Source: JBBIWA01 sp037439425
GTDB taxonomy: Bacteria; Acidobacteriota; Blastocatellia; RBC074
Reading direction: 5' to 3'
Length of the DNA stretch: 64,000 bases
Assembly (NCBI GenBank): GCA_037439425.1
Contig: JBBIWA010000004.1
Location: forward strand, 82,386-146,385
The notes beneath the pieces were generated by a model. That model made no database searches, was not told where the DNA came from, and saw only the letters and a list, made by a program, of their open reading frames with translations. The position numbers and the translations under genes are program-made. Shown here in pieces: positions 19,151 through 27,979 of the stretch (position 1 is the first letter of the stretch; every line of letters starts with the position of its first letter).

Positions 19151-20095
19151 TTAAACCTCTTCTCGCCACACCTCAACTCCGTATTCGAGTTCGATTCCTT
19201 GCTCCTGCCACGCTTTTTTCCGAATCATGTCCATTAACTTGAAGACATCTTCTGCCGTCGCTCCGCCTTCGTTGACGATGAAGCCGGCGTGTCTTTCTGA
19301 AACGCGCGCGCCGCCGCAGCTCTTTCCCCTGAAACCCAACCGATCAATAATCTGACCGGCCAGATCCACAGGTGCATCTTTGAAGATCCGAGTCGCGTTG
19401 ACTCTCAGATCGGGCTGGCGCGAGAGCCGCTCCTGCCACACCCGATCCATCTCAGCCTGGATCTTCTCCCGATCGCTGGCTACCAGCTTGAGGAGCGCAG
19501 CGAGGATCAAGCTGTCGTCAGCCAAAAAGGTCCGTTCATCTTTCCGCATCGGTTCAGCTACTGGAACACAACGCACCTTCCCCTCATCAGCCACCCACAC
19601 TTCCTCGACCAGCTGCCAGATCTCGTGCCCGGCTAGAGTACTCCTCATACGCAATGCCCCGCCGACGCTGCCGTTGATCCCAGAGAGAGATTCCAAACCC
19701 GAAAGGCCACGATCAGCCGCCGCCTGCACCAGGGCCGACAAGCTATAGCCCGCGTGCACACGCACCCGCTCGCCCTCAAAGATCAATCGTTCATCGAGCA
19801 ACCGCAGACTGATCACCACAAAGTCGTGAAGCTCGTCCGAGGCCAGGATGTTGGTCCCGTGACCGAGAGCACGCCAGCCAATACCTGCCCGCTGCAAGCG
19901 ATCCACCAGTCGAGCTGCCCCCACCAGGGTGCTGGGATAAATAATCGCGGCCACGGGACCGCCAACGCCAAGCGCGGTGAAATTTTTCAGCCATTGCCAG
20001 GTGCGGCACTGCGACTGTGTCTCGCGCGCTATGGCCTCGATCTCTTCGAGGCGCTCCACAACTCGCTTACCTCTTCCTCCAGCATTGCCCATCAT
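19151..20095 (-). CDS. murB: UDP-N-acetylenolpyruvoylglucosamine reductase (MurB), divergent
   Basis: MurB reduces enolpyruvyl-UDP-GlcNAc to UDP-MurNAc with NADPH and FAD. FAD-binding parts are present (NFTALGVGGPVAAIIYPST, GHGTNIL, GLSGLESLSGINGSVGGALRM) and so is the C-terminal ARVSERHAGFIVNEGGATAEDV block. The stretch that is normally GS-x-FKNP reads NATRIFKDA, so the catalytic Ser (Ser229 in E. coli numbering) aligns with Arg and the Asn-Pro pair is lost. The Tyr before the key Arg (YRDS-type motif) is also replaced (DERTF), although that Arg and the C-terminal Glu (IELEYGVEV) persist. From ATG 20095 it has 314 residues. The frame stays open to 20266, overlapping murC by 74 bp, so the start is uncertain. 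Confidence 0.88.
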   Translation of the reverse strand: MMGNAGGRGKRVVERLEEIEAIARETQSQCRTWQWLKNFTALGVGGPVAAIIYPSTLVGAARLVDRLQRAGIGWRALGHGTNILASDELHDFVVISLRLLDERLIFEGERVRVHAGYSLSALVQAAADRGLSGLESLSGINGSVGGALRMRSTLAGHEIWQLVEEVWVADEGKVRCVPVAEPMRKDERTFLADDSLILAALLKLVASDREKIQAEMDRVWQERLSRQPDLRVNATRIFKDAPVDLAGQIIDRLGFRGKSCGGARVSERHAGFIVNEGGATAEDVFKLMDMIRKKAWQEQGIELEYGVEVWREEV

Positions 20096-20192
20096 CCTTT
20101 GCCGCTCGTAGTCCAAATAGCGCTCCTGATCTTTGCGGGTTGCAGCCGCCAGTCGTGGCTCTTCTAGAAAAAGCGACTGAAGCGGCCGTGAG

Positions 20193-21605
20193 TTATTCTT
20201 TAGTCGCTTCTCTGCTCTTCCGTTTCTCGGCTTCAGCCAGGAACTCTTCGCCCGCGCGCCAGACATTGCCTGCGCCGAGCGTCAGCACCAGATCGCCTGG
20301 CTGCGCCACTGACAGCAAAGCCTCAGCTCCCTTCTCGACGCTGCCGATGTAGCGCACATTGCGATGGCCGAAGCGTTCGATCTCCTCCGCTAAGGCAGCA
20401 GCCGTGACTCCTTCAATCGGGTCTTCGCTTGCCGCATAGATATCGCAGAGCAAGAGCACCTCAGCATCATAGAAGGAACGAGCAAACTCTTCGTGCAGAG
20501 CCGCCGTTCGAGTATAGCGATGCGGCTGGAAGAGCACGACCAAGCGACGGTTGGTGGATTTAGCTGCGGCCAGTGTCGCGCGCACCTCAGTAGGATGATG
20601 GCCGTAATCATCTACTACCAGGATCTCACCGCCCTCTCTCTCAATCCGCCCTTTGATCTGAAAACGCCGTTCGGCGCCACGAAACGACTCCAAGGCTGCA
20701 GCGATAGTCTCAAAGCCGATCTCTAGATCCAGCCCCACCGTCACTGCTGCCAGCGCATTGCTCACATTATGCATCCCCGGAACCTGGAGTTTGACGCGCC
20801 CCAGCTCGCTGCCTCGCCAGCGCACACTGAAGCTCGAACCGAATCCATCGCCCGAAAGTTCAACTCCAACTGCCGAGACATCAGCCTGCGCGCTCATCCC
20901 ATAGCTGATTATCCGGCGTGTGATCTGCGGAATAATCGCCTGCACATTCGGGTCGTCAAGACAAATGATCACCGCTCCATAGAAGGGGACCCTGTTGACA
21001 AACTGCACAAAACAAGAGCGAATCTCCTCCAGGTCCGTATAGAAGTCCAGATGCTCGCGATCAATGTTGGTCACGACCGCTATCGTGGGTGGCAGCTTGA
21101 GAAAGCTCTTGTCACTCTCATCTGCCTCCACCACCATAAAATCGCCGCGACCGAGCTTGGCATTGCTGCCAAGCGTGTTAAGCCGCCCGCCTACCACTAC
21201 CGTGGGATCGAAGCCCGCCCGGTCTAATATGGTCGCGACCATCGAGGTGGTCGTCGTTTTGCCGTGTGAGCCAGCGATGGCGATGCTATATTTCAAGCGC
21301 ATCAATTCGGCCAGCATCTCAGCACGCGGGATCACCGGAATCTGGCGATGCATGGCAGCGACGACTTCCACATTATCCGGCCGCACTGCTGTCGAAGTAA
21401 CAATCACTTGCGCACCTTCGATATGCTCGGCAGCGTGCCCTTCGTAGATGGTGCCTCCCAAACTCTCCAATCGGTCAGTGATCGGTGTGCGCTTCAGGTC
21501 TGAGCCGGAGACGTGATAGCCTAGATTGAGCAACACCTCGGCAATCCCACTCATGCCGATGCCGCCGATACCGACGAAATGAATATGCTGGAATTTCTTG
21601 AACAT
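20193..21605 (-). CDS. murC: UDP-N-acetylmuramate--L-alanine ligase
   Basis: MurC adds L-alanine to UDP-MurNAc, the first of the ATP-dependent Mur ligations in the cytoplasm. The 470-residue product has the N-terminal Rossmann-like motif HFVGIGGIGMSGIAEVL, the P-loop AGSHGKTTTTSM near residue 113, the EADESDKSFL segment, NIDREHLDFY, and the C-terminal-domain motifs DDYGHHPTEVRAT and FQPHRYTRT, all typical of MurC rather than MurD, E or F. It lies between murG and murB in the dcw cluster, 76 bp after murG. Confidence 0.98.
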   Translation of the reverse strand: MFKKFQHIHFVGIGGIGMSGIAEVLLNLGYHVSGSDLKRTPITDRLESLGGTIYEGHAAEHIEGAQVIVTSTAVRPDNVEVVAAMHRQIPVIPRAEMLAELMRLKYSIAIAGSHGKTTTTSMVATILDRAGFDPTVVVGGRLNTLGSNAKLGRGDFMVVEADESDKSFLKLPPTIAVVTNIDREHLDFYTDLEEIRSCFVQFVNRVPFYGAVIICLDDPNVQAIIPQITRRIISYGMSAQADVSAVGVELSGDGFGSSFSVRWRGSELGRVKLQVPGMHNVSNALAAVTVGLDLEIGFETIAAALESFRGAERRFQIKGRIEREGGEILVVDDYGHHPTEVRATLAAAKSTNRRLVVLFQPHRYTRTAALHEEFARSFYDAEVLLLCDIYAASEDPIEGVTAAALAEEIERFGHRNVRYIGSVEKGAEALLSVAQPGDLVLTLGAGNVWRAGEEFLAEAEKRKSREATKE

Positions 21606-21681
21606 AACCTGGTGGGTGTTAGGTGTCGAGTCTCAGCAAGTTCTCCTTTCCTCCCTGTACTCAACACCTATCACCCAAGAC

Positions 21682-22815
21682 CTACTCCATGATTTTGATC
21701 GCCAGATCCACCACTCTCGCGGCTGCTTCACGGTGCGCCAGGTTGCGACTCGCTTTTGCCATCTGGCTGAGCCGTTGCGGATCACTGATCAGTTGCAAGA
21801 GCTCTTGCGCTAGACGTTCGCCGGTGAGTTCCGCCTGCAAGAGCATCCGTCCGGCTCCGGCACGCTCAAACGCTTCAGCATTCTTGCGCTGATGATCATC
21901 GGCCGCGTAGGGGAAGGGAACCATCAGCGCCGGTTTGCCTGCGGCCGCCAGCTCCGCTACGGTAGTGGCACCAGCACGGCTCACCACCAGATCGGCCCGC
22001 GCCAGTTCCTCCTCCATCCGCTCAATGAATGGCTTCACTTCGGCTCTTAAACCGGACTGCGCATAAGCCTCACGCACACGCGCGTAATCCGCTTCGCCCG
22101 TTTGATGCGTGAGCGAGAGTCGCTCGCTTTCAACCGCCAGTAGCGGGAGCGCGGTGATCATCGCTTCATTGATCGCGTGCGCCCCCTGACTACCGCCAGT
22201 GATCAGAATGTGCACCACCGCTCCCGCTTCTTTTTGAGGCAGGCTGAAAAATTCAGCCCGCACCGGATTGCCGGTGAGTTCTGCTTTCTCACCAAAGAAA
22301 GCCCGCGCTTGCTCAAACGAGACCGCCGCTGCGCGCACAAATCGCGCCAGCACCCGGTTGGTGAAACCAGGCAGCGCGTTCTGCTCGGCGATCATAGTAG
22401 GCACGCCCATTAATGACGCCACCAGCACTACCGGTCCCGATGAGTAGCCGCCGACGCCGATCACGACATCGGGCTTGAAGCTTTTAATCAAAGAGCGAAC
22501 CTTCAGAAAGCTGCGTGGCAACAGCGCCAGCGAGCGAATCTGCCGCTTCAGGCCGACGCCCTTGAGCGCAGCGGCTTCAATCAACTCTAGCCGGAAGCCC
22601 TCGCGCGGCACGATGCGCGTCTCCAGTCCGCGCGCGGTGCCGACAAACAAAATCTCGCTTTGCGCATTCCGCCTTTTGAATTCTTGCGCGATAGCGATCC
22701 CCGGATAGATGTGGCCACCCGTGCCTCCACCAGCGATGATGATGGAGAAGCGGGGCGAAGTAGACGCAGAGGAACCAGCATCCCCCCCCTTGCCCGCTCG
22801 CTCCCCTTCTTTCAT
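21682..22815 (-). CDS. murG: UDP-GlcNAc:lipid I N-acetylglucosaminyltransferase
   Basis: MurG transfers GlcNAc to lipid I to make lipid II on the cytoplasmic face of the inner membrane. The 377-residue product has the glycine loop IIAGGGTGGHIYPGIAIAQE, the second loop GVGGYSSGPVV, ITGGSQGAHAINEAM, and the UDP-GlcNAc-binding VVSRAGATTVAELAAAGKPALMVPFP block near residue 280. About 25 extra residues precede the first loop. Its start overlaps the ftsW stop by four bases (ATGA), indicating coupling. Order ftsW-murG-murC is conserved in dcw clusters. Confidence 0.98.
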   Translation of the reverse strand: MKEGERAGKGGDAGSSASTSPRFSIIIAGGGTGGHIYPGIAIAQEFKRRNAQSEILFVGTARGLETRIVPREGFRLELIEAAALKGVGLKRQIRSLALLPRSFLKVRSLIKSFKPDVVIGVGGYSSGPVVLVASLMGVPTMIAEQNALPGFTNRVLARFVRAAAVSFEQARAFFGEKAELTGNPVRAEFFSLPQKEAGAVVHILITGGSQGAHAINEAMITALPLLAVESERLSLTHQTGEADYARVREAYAQSGLRAEVKPFIERMEEELARADLVVSRAGATTVAELAAAGKPALMVPFPYAADDHQRKNAEAFERAGAGRMLLQAELTGERLAQELLQLISDPQRLSQMAKASRNLAHREAAARVVDLAIKIME

Positions 22816-23969
22816 CCTCTCTCCCTCATTCGCCTGCTTTCATCCCTCTGTTCCGAAATATTGAGCAATACTCCGACGGCCACGAGCGCAAACAGCAACG
22901 ATGATCCGCCGTAGCTGACAAACGGAAGAGGAATGCCTTTGGTCGGCATCAGACTCAGCACGACGCTGATATTGAAGAATGCCTGCGCAATGATCAGGCT
23001 GGTCAATCCGAGAGCCAGCAGTTGCCCCTCCCTGTCCGGCGCCAGTTGGCTTACCTTCAAGCCACGCCACAGAAAAAATCCAAAGATGAGCACCAAGGTT
23101 ACTGCGCCAATCAAGCCCAGTTCTTCAGCTACTACCGCGAAGATGAAGTCAGCATGCGGTTCCGGTAAATAAAACAGCTTCTGCTTGCCCTCAGCCAGAC
23201 CCACCCCCGAAACTCCACCTGAACCGATCGCGATTAACGATTGCAGCACCTGAAAGCCTGACCCTTGCGGATCGCGTTCGGGGTGCAGAAAAGCAGTGAT
23301 GCGTTCCCAACGCCAGGGGACGCGATAAACAAAGAAGTAGAAGGCCAGCAGTGGCAACGGGACCAGTGCCAATAACTGACGCAGCGGAGTCCCACCAGCA
23401 AACATCATGGCCAGGAAAATCAAGCCGAGCATGGCAGCAGTGCCCAGATCGGGCTCCATGATGATCAATCCAACCACCGCACCAGTTACCAGCCCTGCCG
23501 GAAGAAAAGTCGCGCGGAAGTTCCCCACTTCCCCAACACTTTCGCGTCTGGCCAGAAATCGCGCAAGAAAGATGACCAGCGCAAGTTTGGCCAGTTCCGA
23601 TGGCTGCGCTGAGAGTGAACCAAGAGAGATCCAGCGGTGCGCTCCATTGCGCGCCGGGAAGAAAAGCGCTAGCACCAGCAGCAGCAGACTGATGCCCAGC
23701 AATCCCCAAATAAATCCCGACCGCAGATAGTAGTGATAGTCAATCCGCATCACCACCACCATCGCACCTAAACCCAGCACGGCCCAGGCGAACTGACGAA
23801 GCAGAAAATGGTGTGCGCTTCCAAAGCGTTCACTCGCCACTCCTCCCGAAGCGCTGTAGACCATCACCACACCGAAGAGCACCAGTCCAATGGTGGCCAC
23901 AGCCAGCCACAGGTCCCACTGCACTTCATCCAGCGCATCAAGTAGCCTACTTGGCGATGAGTTAGCCAT
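22812..23969 (-). CDS. ftsW: SEDS-family lipid II polymerase FtsW
   Basis: FtsW is the SEDS glycosyltransferase that polymerises lipid II at the septum with FtsI. The multi-helix product contains VMVYSASGGVASERFG after the first helix, FFPARNGAHRWISLG, LSAQPSELAKLALVIFLA, IIMEPDLGTAAMLGLI, and near the C-terminus FFNISVVLSLMPTKGIPLPFVSYGGSSLL, the family signature. From ATG 23969 it has 385 residues. A TTG at 24014 with an AAGGA sequence upstream would add 15 residues and overlap murD by 31 bp, and remains possible. The C-terminus overlaps the murG start. Confidence 0.96.
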   Translation of the reverse strand: MANSSPSRLLDALDEVQWDLWLAVATIGLVLFGVVMVYSASGGVASERFGSAHHFLLRQFAWAVLGLGAMVVVMRIDYHYYLRSGFIWGLLGISLLLLVLALFFPARNGAHRWISLGSLSAQPSELAKLALVIFLARFLARRESVGEVGNFRATFLPAGLVTGAVVGLIIMEPDLGTAAMLGLIFLAMMFAGGTPLRQLLALVPLPLLAFYFFVYRVPWRWERITAFLHPERDPQGSGFQVLQSLIAIGSGGVSGVGLAEGKQKLFYLPEPHADFIFAVVAEELGLIGAVTLVLIFGFFLWRGLKVSQLAPDREGQLLALGLTSLIIAQAFFNISVVLSLMPTKGIPLPFVSYGGSSLLFALVAVGVLLNISEQRDESRRMRERG

Positions 23970-23983
23970 AAAACCGAGTGGGT

Positions 23984-25345
23984 CTATGGTCTGAAATCTG
24001 AGCTCAGACTCCAAACCGCTTCCTTGAAGACTCGTCCGCGATGCTCGTAGTTGTCGAACATATCGAAACTCGCACAGGCCGGAGCCAGTAACACCGTATC
24101 GCCTCTGCGGCCCAGCTCGAATCCTCGCCTGACAGCTTCTGACATCGTCGCGGCGCGATGCAGCGGCCGCGTGCCTGCCAGCGCAGATGCGATCTTGTCA
24201 GAGGCAGCTCCAATCAAAATGACGTGTTCGCATCGCTCACGCACAAGCCGTGCGAGCGGCGTGTAATCACTGCCCTTGTCCTTGCCCCCAAGGATTACGA
24301 TCACTCGCCCGGGAAAAGCCTCTAGCGACTTGATCGCCGCGTCCACGTTGGTCGCCTTCGAGTCGTTATAGAATGCAATCCCCTCAATCTCAGCGACAAA
24401 CTCCAGCCGATGCTCAACCCCTCTGAAGGCGCGCACCGTCGCGCGCATTGAATCAGGCGAGGCGCCACAGGCCAGACCAACGGCCAGCGCCGCCATGACA
24501 TTCTCCAGGTTATGAGCGCCGCGTAAGCCAATCTCATCGCGGCTGATGAGCACCCGTTCGCTGCCGCCGCTACGGATCACTACTTCCGCGCCGCGCAGGC
24601 AAATACCTTCGTCGAGCACCCGCTGGCGGCTGAAATGAACGACGCGAGCTTTAGTCAAAGAGCTCATCCCCGCCACTCGCTCATCATCGGCGTTGAGCAC
24701 AGCCAGGTCCTCAGGCGTTTGATTGAGAAAGATCCGCGCCTTGGCTGCGGCGTACTCCTCCATCGAAGCGTAGCGATCCAGATGATCCGGGGTGATGTTG
24801 AGCAACACCGCTGCGAATAGATGCAATCTCTCGACCGCTTCAAGCTGAAAACTGCTCAACTCGATTACCGTCCAGCCATCATCGCGCGATCCGGCGACCA
24901 GATTGATGAGCGGTGTGCCGATATTGCCACCCACCTGAGTAGGGAGGCCGGCCCGGCTGAGCAATTCACCGATGAGTGTGGTTGTGGTGGTCTTACCGTT
25001 TGATCCCGTAACGCCGATCAAGCGCCCACGGATGAAGCGCGCAGCCAGTTCCACCTCGCTGATGATGGGCACGCCCGCCGCGCGCGCTTGCTGGAATGGT
25101 TCCAGCGTCAGCGGCACGCCCGGACTAGTGACAATCAGCTCCACGCTTTCAAACAGCTCGGGCGGATGTGATCCACTGACGATTTCAATGCCTTTGGCGC
25201 GCAATTCAGATGCTGCGCTTAATTCACTCTCCGGCTTGACATCATTGGCCACTACGCGCGCGCCACGCTCATCCAGAAATAAAGCAGCCGCCACACCGCT
25301 GCGCTCCAGCCCGACCACTAGGACCCTCTTACCACTGAGCTGCAT
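23984..25345 (-). CDS. murD: UDP-N-acetylmuramoylalanine--D-glutamate ligase
   Basis: MurD adds D-glutamate to UDP-MurNAc-L-Ala. The 453-residue product begins with a Rossmann-like VLVVGLERSGVAAALFL, contains the P-loop GVTGSNGKTTTTTLIGEL near residue 117, ELSSFQLE and NITPDHLDRYASMEEY typical of MurD, then RGAHNLENVMAALA, FRGVEHRLEFVAEIEGIAFYNDSKATN and the C-terminal LLAPACASFDMFDNYEHRGRVF block. It starts 5 bp after mraY ends, so translation is probably coupled. Confidence 0.98.
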   Translation of the reverse strand: MQLSGKRVLVVGLERSGVAAALFLDERGARVVANDVKPESELSAASELRAKGIEIVSGSHPPELFESVELIVTSPGVPLTLEPFQQARAAGVPIISEVELAARFIRGRLIGVTGSNGKTTTTTLIGELLSRAGLPTQVGGNIGTPLINLVAGSRDDGWTVIELSSFQLEAVERLHLFAAVLLNITPDHLDRYASMEEYAAAKARIFLNQTPEDLAVLNADDERVAGMSSLTKARVVHFSRQRVLDEGICLRGAEVVIRSGGSERVLISRDEIGLRGAHNLENVMAALAVGLACGASPDSMRATVRAFRGVEHRLEFVAEIEGIAFYNDSKATNVDAAIKSLEAFPGRVIVILGGKDKGSDYTPLARLVRERCEHVILIGAASDKIASALAGTRPLHRAATMSEAVRRGFELGRRGDTVLLAPACASFDMFDNYEHRGRVFKEAVWSLSSDFRP

Positions 25346-25350
25346 AACCG

Positions 25351-26454
25351 CTACCTCAACTTCAAAGTCGTCAGACTAAGGAGCGCGAACAAAATCGCTA
25401 GGATCAGGAAGCGAAAGACGATCTTCGGTTCCTTCCAGCCTAGTATCTCGAAGTGATGGTGCAGCGGTGCCATCTTGAAGATGCGGCGACGAGTGAGCTT
25501 GAAGGAAACGACCTGGAGCATGACCGAGAGCGCTTCCAGTACAAATACTCCGCCGATGAAGATCAACACCAGCTCCTGCTTGATGATTACCGCCATGGTC
25601 CCCAGCGTCCCGCCAATACCGAGACTGCCGACGTCGCCCATGAAGACCTCGGCTGGCGGGGCATTGAACCAAAGGAAGCCGAGGCTGGCGCCGATTAACG
25701 CCCCGCCCAAAATCGTCACTTCCCAGACACCTGGAATCCATACGAGGTCGAGATAATCAGCAAACCGCGCATGGCCAGTGACATAAGTCAAAGCGGTCAG
25801 CGCCGAAGCGGCCACCACCGTGATACTGATTGCCAGCCCATCCAACCCATCTGTCAAATTCACCGCATTCGATGACCCTACCAGGACAAACATAATCAAG
25901 ATCAGGTATCCCCACTTGGTCAGATCCGGCGTCAGGTGTTTGAAGAAAGGAACACTCAGCACGCCTGAATAATCGGTCAATCCGAAAAGCATTCCCCAGA
26001 CGCCCAAACCGATCAATACCTGGAAGATAATCTTCTGCCGCCCGGTCAGACCCAAGCTGCGCCCTTTGACGATCTTGATATAGTCATCAGCCAATCCCAC
26101 TCCCCCATAACTGAGCATGCCGAAGATGGCGATCCAGACATACCCATTTCTCAAATCCGCCCACAGCAAGGTTGAGATCAAGACTGAAGAAAGGATCAGC
26201 AATCCACCCATCGTAGGCGTCCCACGTTTGGCCTGATGTGAGGCGGGGCCTTCCTCCCGAATCTGCTGACCGAAGTTGAACTCGCGCAGCTTGCGAATCA
26301 CCCACGGGCCAAGCACCAGACTGAGCACCAGCGCAGTGATCGCGGCATAGGCGGTGCGAAACGTGACGTACTGAAAGACATTCAGCACGCGCAGCACGGG
26401 GACTCGTGAGGCGAAGTGGTGGTAGAGCAATTCGTAGAAGAGGTGGAAGAACAT
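25351..26454 (-). CDS. mraY: Phospho-N-acetylmuramoyl-pentapeptide-transferase
   Basis: MraY is the polytopic inner-membrane enzyme that moves phospho-MurNAc-pentapeptide onto undecaprenyl phosphate, making lipid I. The 367-residue product has the motifs GTPTMGGLLIL, LADDYIK (Asp pair binding Mg), VNLTDGLDGLA near the middle, EVFMGDVGSLGIGG, and APLHHHFEILGWKE near the C-terminus, matching the family's conserved loops in order. About ten hydrophobic segments are visible. It sits between murF and murD; murF ends 63 bp upstream. Confidence 0.98.
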   Translation of the reverse strand: MFFHLFYELLYHHFASRVPVLRVLNVFQYVTFRTAYAAITALVLSLVLGPWVIRKLREFNFGQQIREEGPASHQAKRGTPTMGGLLILSSVLISTLLWADLRNGYVWIAIFGMLSYGGVGLADDYIKIVKGRSLGLTGRQKIIFQVLIGLGVWGMLFGLTDYSGVLSVPFFKHLTPDLTKWGYLILIMFVLVGSSNAVNLTDGLDGLAISITVVAASALTALTYVTGHARFADYLDLVWIPGVWEVTILGGALIGASLGFLWFNAPPAEVFMGDVGSLGIGGTLGTMAVIIKQELVLIFIGGVFVLEALSVMLQVVSFKLTRRRIFKMAPLHHHFEILGWKEPKIVFRFLILAILFALLSLTTLKLR

Positions 26455-26517
26455 TCGCTCTCGCCTTGTTAGATTTCAACCACGACCTTTCCCTGACCGC
26501 CCATGCTGCTGCCACTT

Positions 26518-27963
26518 TCAGGCCTTCTTGAAGGTTGCCGCCCCGCACGCCTCACGCAATCTCTCTATCACCTGCTCCATCCGTACCCCACGCGAGCCTT
26601 TGACCAGAATCAGGTCTCCTTCCCGCGCTCCGCCAATCAAGCTCTCAGCGGCCTCTTCAGGGGTTTCGCAAAAGAGCGTAGCTTCGGCCTTCATCCCACC
26701 TTCCCGCGCTCCAGCCACCAGTTCACGCGCCAGATGCCGTACCCCGATCAGCCAATCGCATCCGGCTGCCGCGATTTCGCGCCCGCATTGCCGGTGTAGC
26801 TCTGGCCCTTGGGCCCCAAGCTCAAGCATTTCACCGGCCACGACGATACGCCGGCCAGCCGTCTGCGCGCCGGCCATCGCCCGCACCGCCTCGACCAGTG
26901 CTGGTGGATTCGAGTTGTAAGAATCATCAATCACCGTCACACCATTAGCGAGCCGTAACACCTCGCCGCGCATCTTCGAGGGGGCAGCGGCGGCCAATCG
27001 CTCGGCAATCTCTTCTACCGATAAACCAAAGTAATACCCCACGGCGGCTGCAGCCAGCGCGTTGTAGACGTTGTGCCGGCCAAGTAAGGGCAATTTGACC
27101 GAGGCCACGGCCCGCGGCGTGAGCAGCTCGAAGCGCGTTCCACTCAAATCGCTCTCACTGACAATCGCGCGCGCCATCACTTCAGCCGGAGCCTCAATCC
27201 CGAAGCTCAGCACGCTGATGTCTGAGCGACGCTTGCGCATCTTGATGACCAGCGGATCATCCGCGTTCAGGACCGCCGTGCCACCAGCTTTGAGGCCATC
27301 AAGGAGCTCAGCCTTGGCGCGCGCGATCGCTTCTTGCGTGCCAAAGAACTCCAGGTGCGCAACGCCCACATTACCAACCACCGCTACCGATGGCGGGGCG
27401 ATCTCGGTCAACCTGGCGATCTCGCCGTAAGAACTCATGCCCATCTCGAGCACCGCGAAGTCGAAATCTTCCGGTTTCGCTCCCCCTGTGATCATGCGTC
27501 CCACCGCCAGCGGTAGACCGTAGCTCGTGTTCAGATTGCCGAGCGATTTGAAGACGCGCCCCGCAGATGCCAGCACCTGCGCCGTCAAATCCTTGATCGT
27601 CGTCTTACCCGCGCTGCCCGTGATGCCGATAATGGGGCGCCCCCAGGCGGCCAGCAGGCGCGAGGCCAACTGTTGCAATGCGCACACTGTATTCTCAACA
27701 AAGAGCAGCCGATCAGCGTATGGAGCCAACTCTCTGGCAAAGGGCAAGCGCTTGTGCACGACCAGCGCGGCGCAGGCTCCGCGCTCCAAAACTTCTTGCG
27801 TGAACTGATGCCCATCCACGCGCTCGCCAGGAATGGCGATGAAGAGTTCACCCGCCTTGATCACACGTGAGTCAATCGCCAAACCCAGCGGCTCGCTTTC
27901 GGCCAGCGCTTCACTCAGGTTGTGACTGGCGCCGCACAGTCGCGCAATCTCGCGTAACTTCAC
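26518..27963 (-). CDS. murF: UDP-N-acetylmuramoyl-tripeptide--D-alanyl-D-alanine ligase
   Basis: MurF attaches the D-Ala-D-Ala dipeptide, completing the cytoplasmic pentapeptide precursor. The product has DSRVIKAGELFIAIPGERVDGHQF near the N-terminus, the P-loop GITGSAGKTTIKDL, LNTSYGLPLAV, VLEMGMSSYGEI, NVGVAHLEFFGTQE, LLGRHNVYNALAAAAVG and VIDDSYNSNPPALVEAV, the characteristic MurF blocks. The GTG at 27963 with AGAGGA just upstream gives 481 residues and begins exactly where homologous MurF proteins start (KLREIARLC). The longer frame from 28035 would overlap murE by 56 bp. Confidence 0.96.
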   Translation of the reverse strand: MKLREIARLCGASHNLSEALAESEPLGLAIDSRVIKAGELFIAIPGERVDGHQFTQEVLERGACAALVVHKRLPFARELAPYADRLLFVENTVCALQQLASRLLAAWGRPIIGITGSAGKTTIKDLTAQVLASAGRVFKSLGNLNTSYGLPLAVGRMITGGAKPEDFDFAVLEMGMSSYGEIARLTEIAPPSVAVVGNVGVAHLEFFGTQEAIARAKAELLDGLKAGGTAVLNADDPLVIKMRKRRSDISVLSFGIEAPAEVMARAIVSESDLSGTRFELLTPRAVASVKLPLLGRHNVYNALAAAAVGYYFGLSVEEIAERLAAAAPSKMRGEVLRLANGVTVIDDSYNSNPPALVEAVRAMAGAQTAGRRIVVAGEMLELGAQGPELHRQCGREIAAAGCDWLIGVRHLARELVAGAREGGMKAEATLFCETPEEAAESLIGGAREGDLILVKGSRGVRMEQVIERLREACGAATFKKA

Positions 27964-27979
27964 TTCCTCTGCCCCGATC

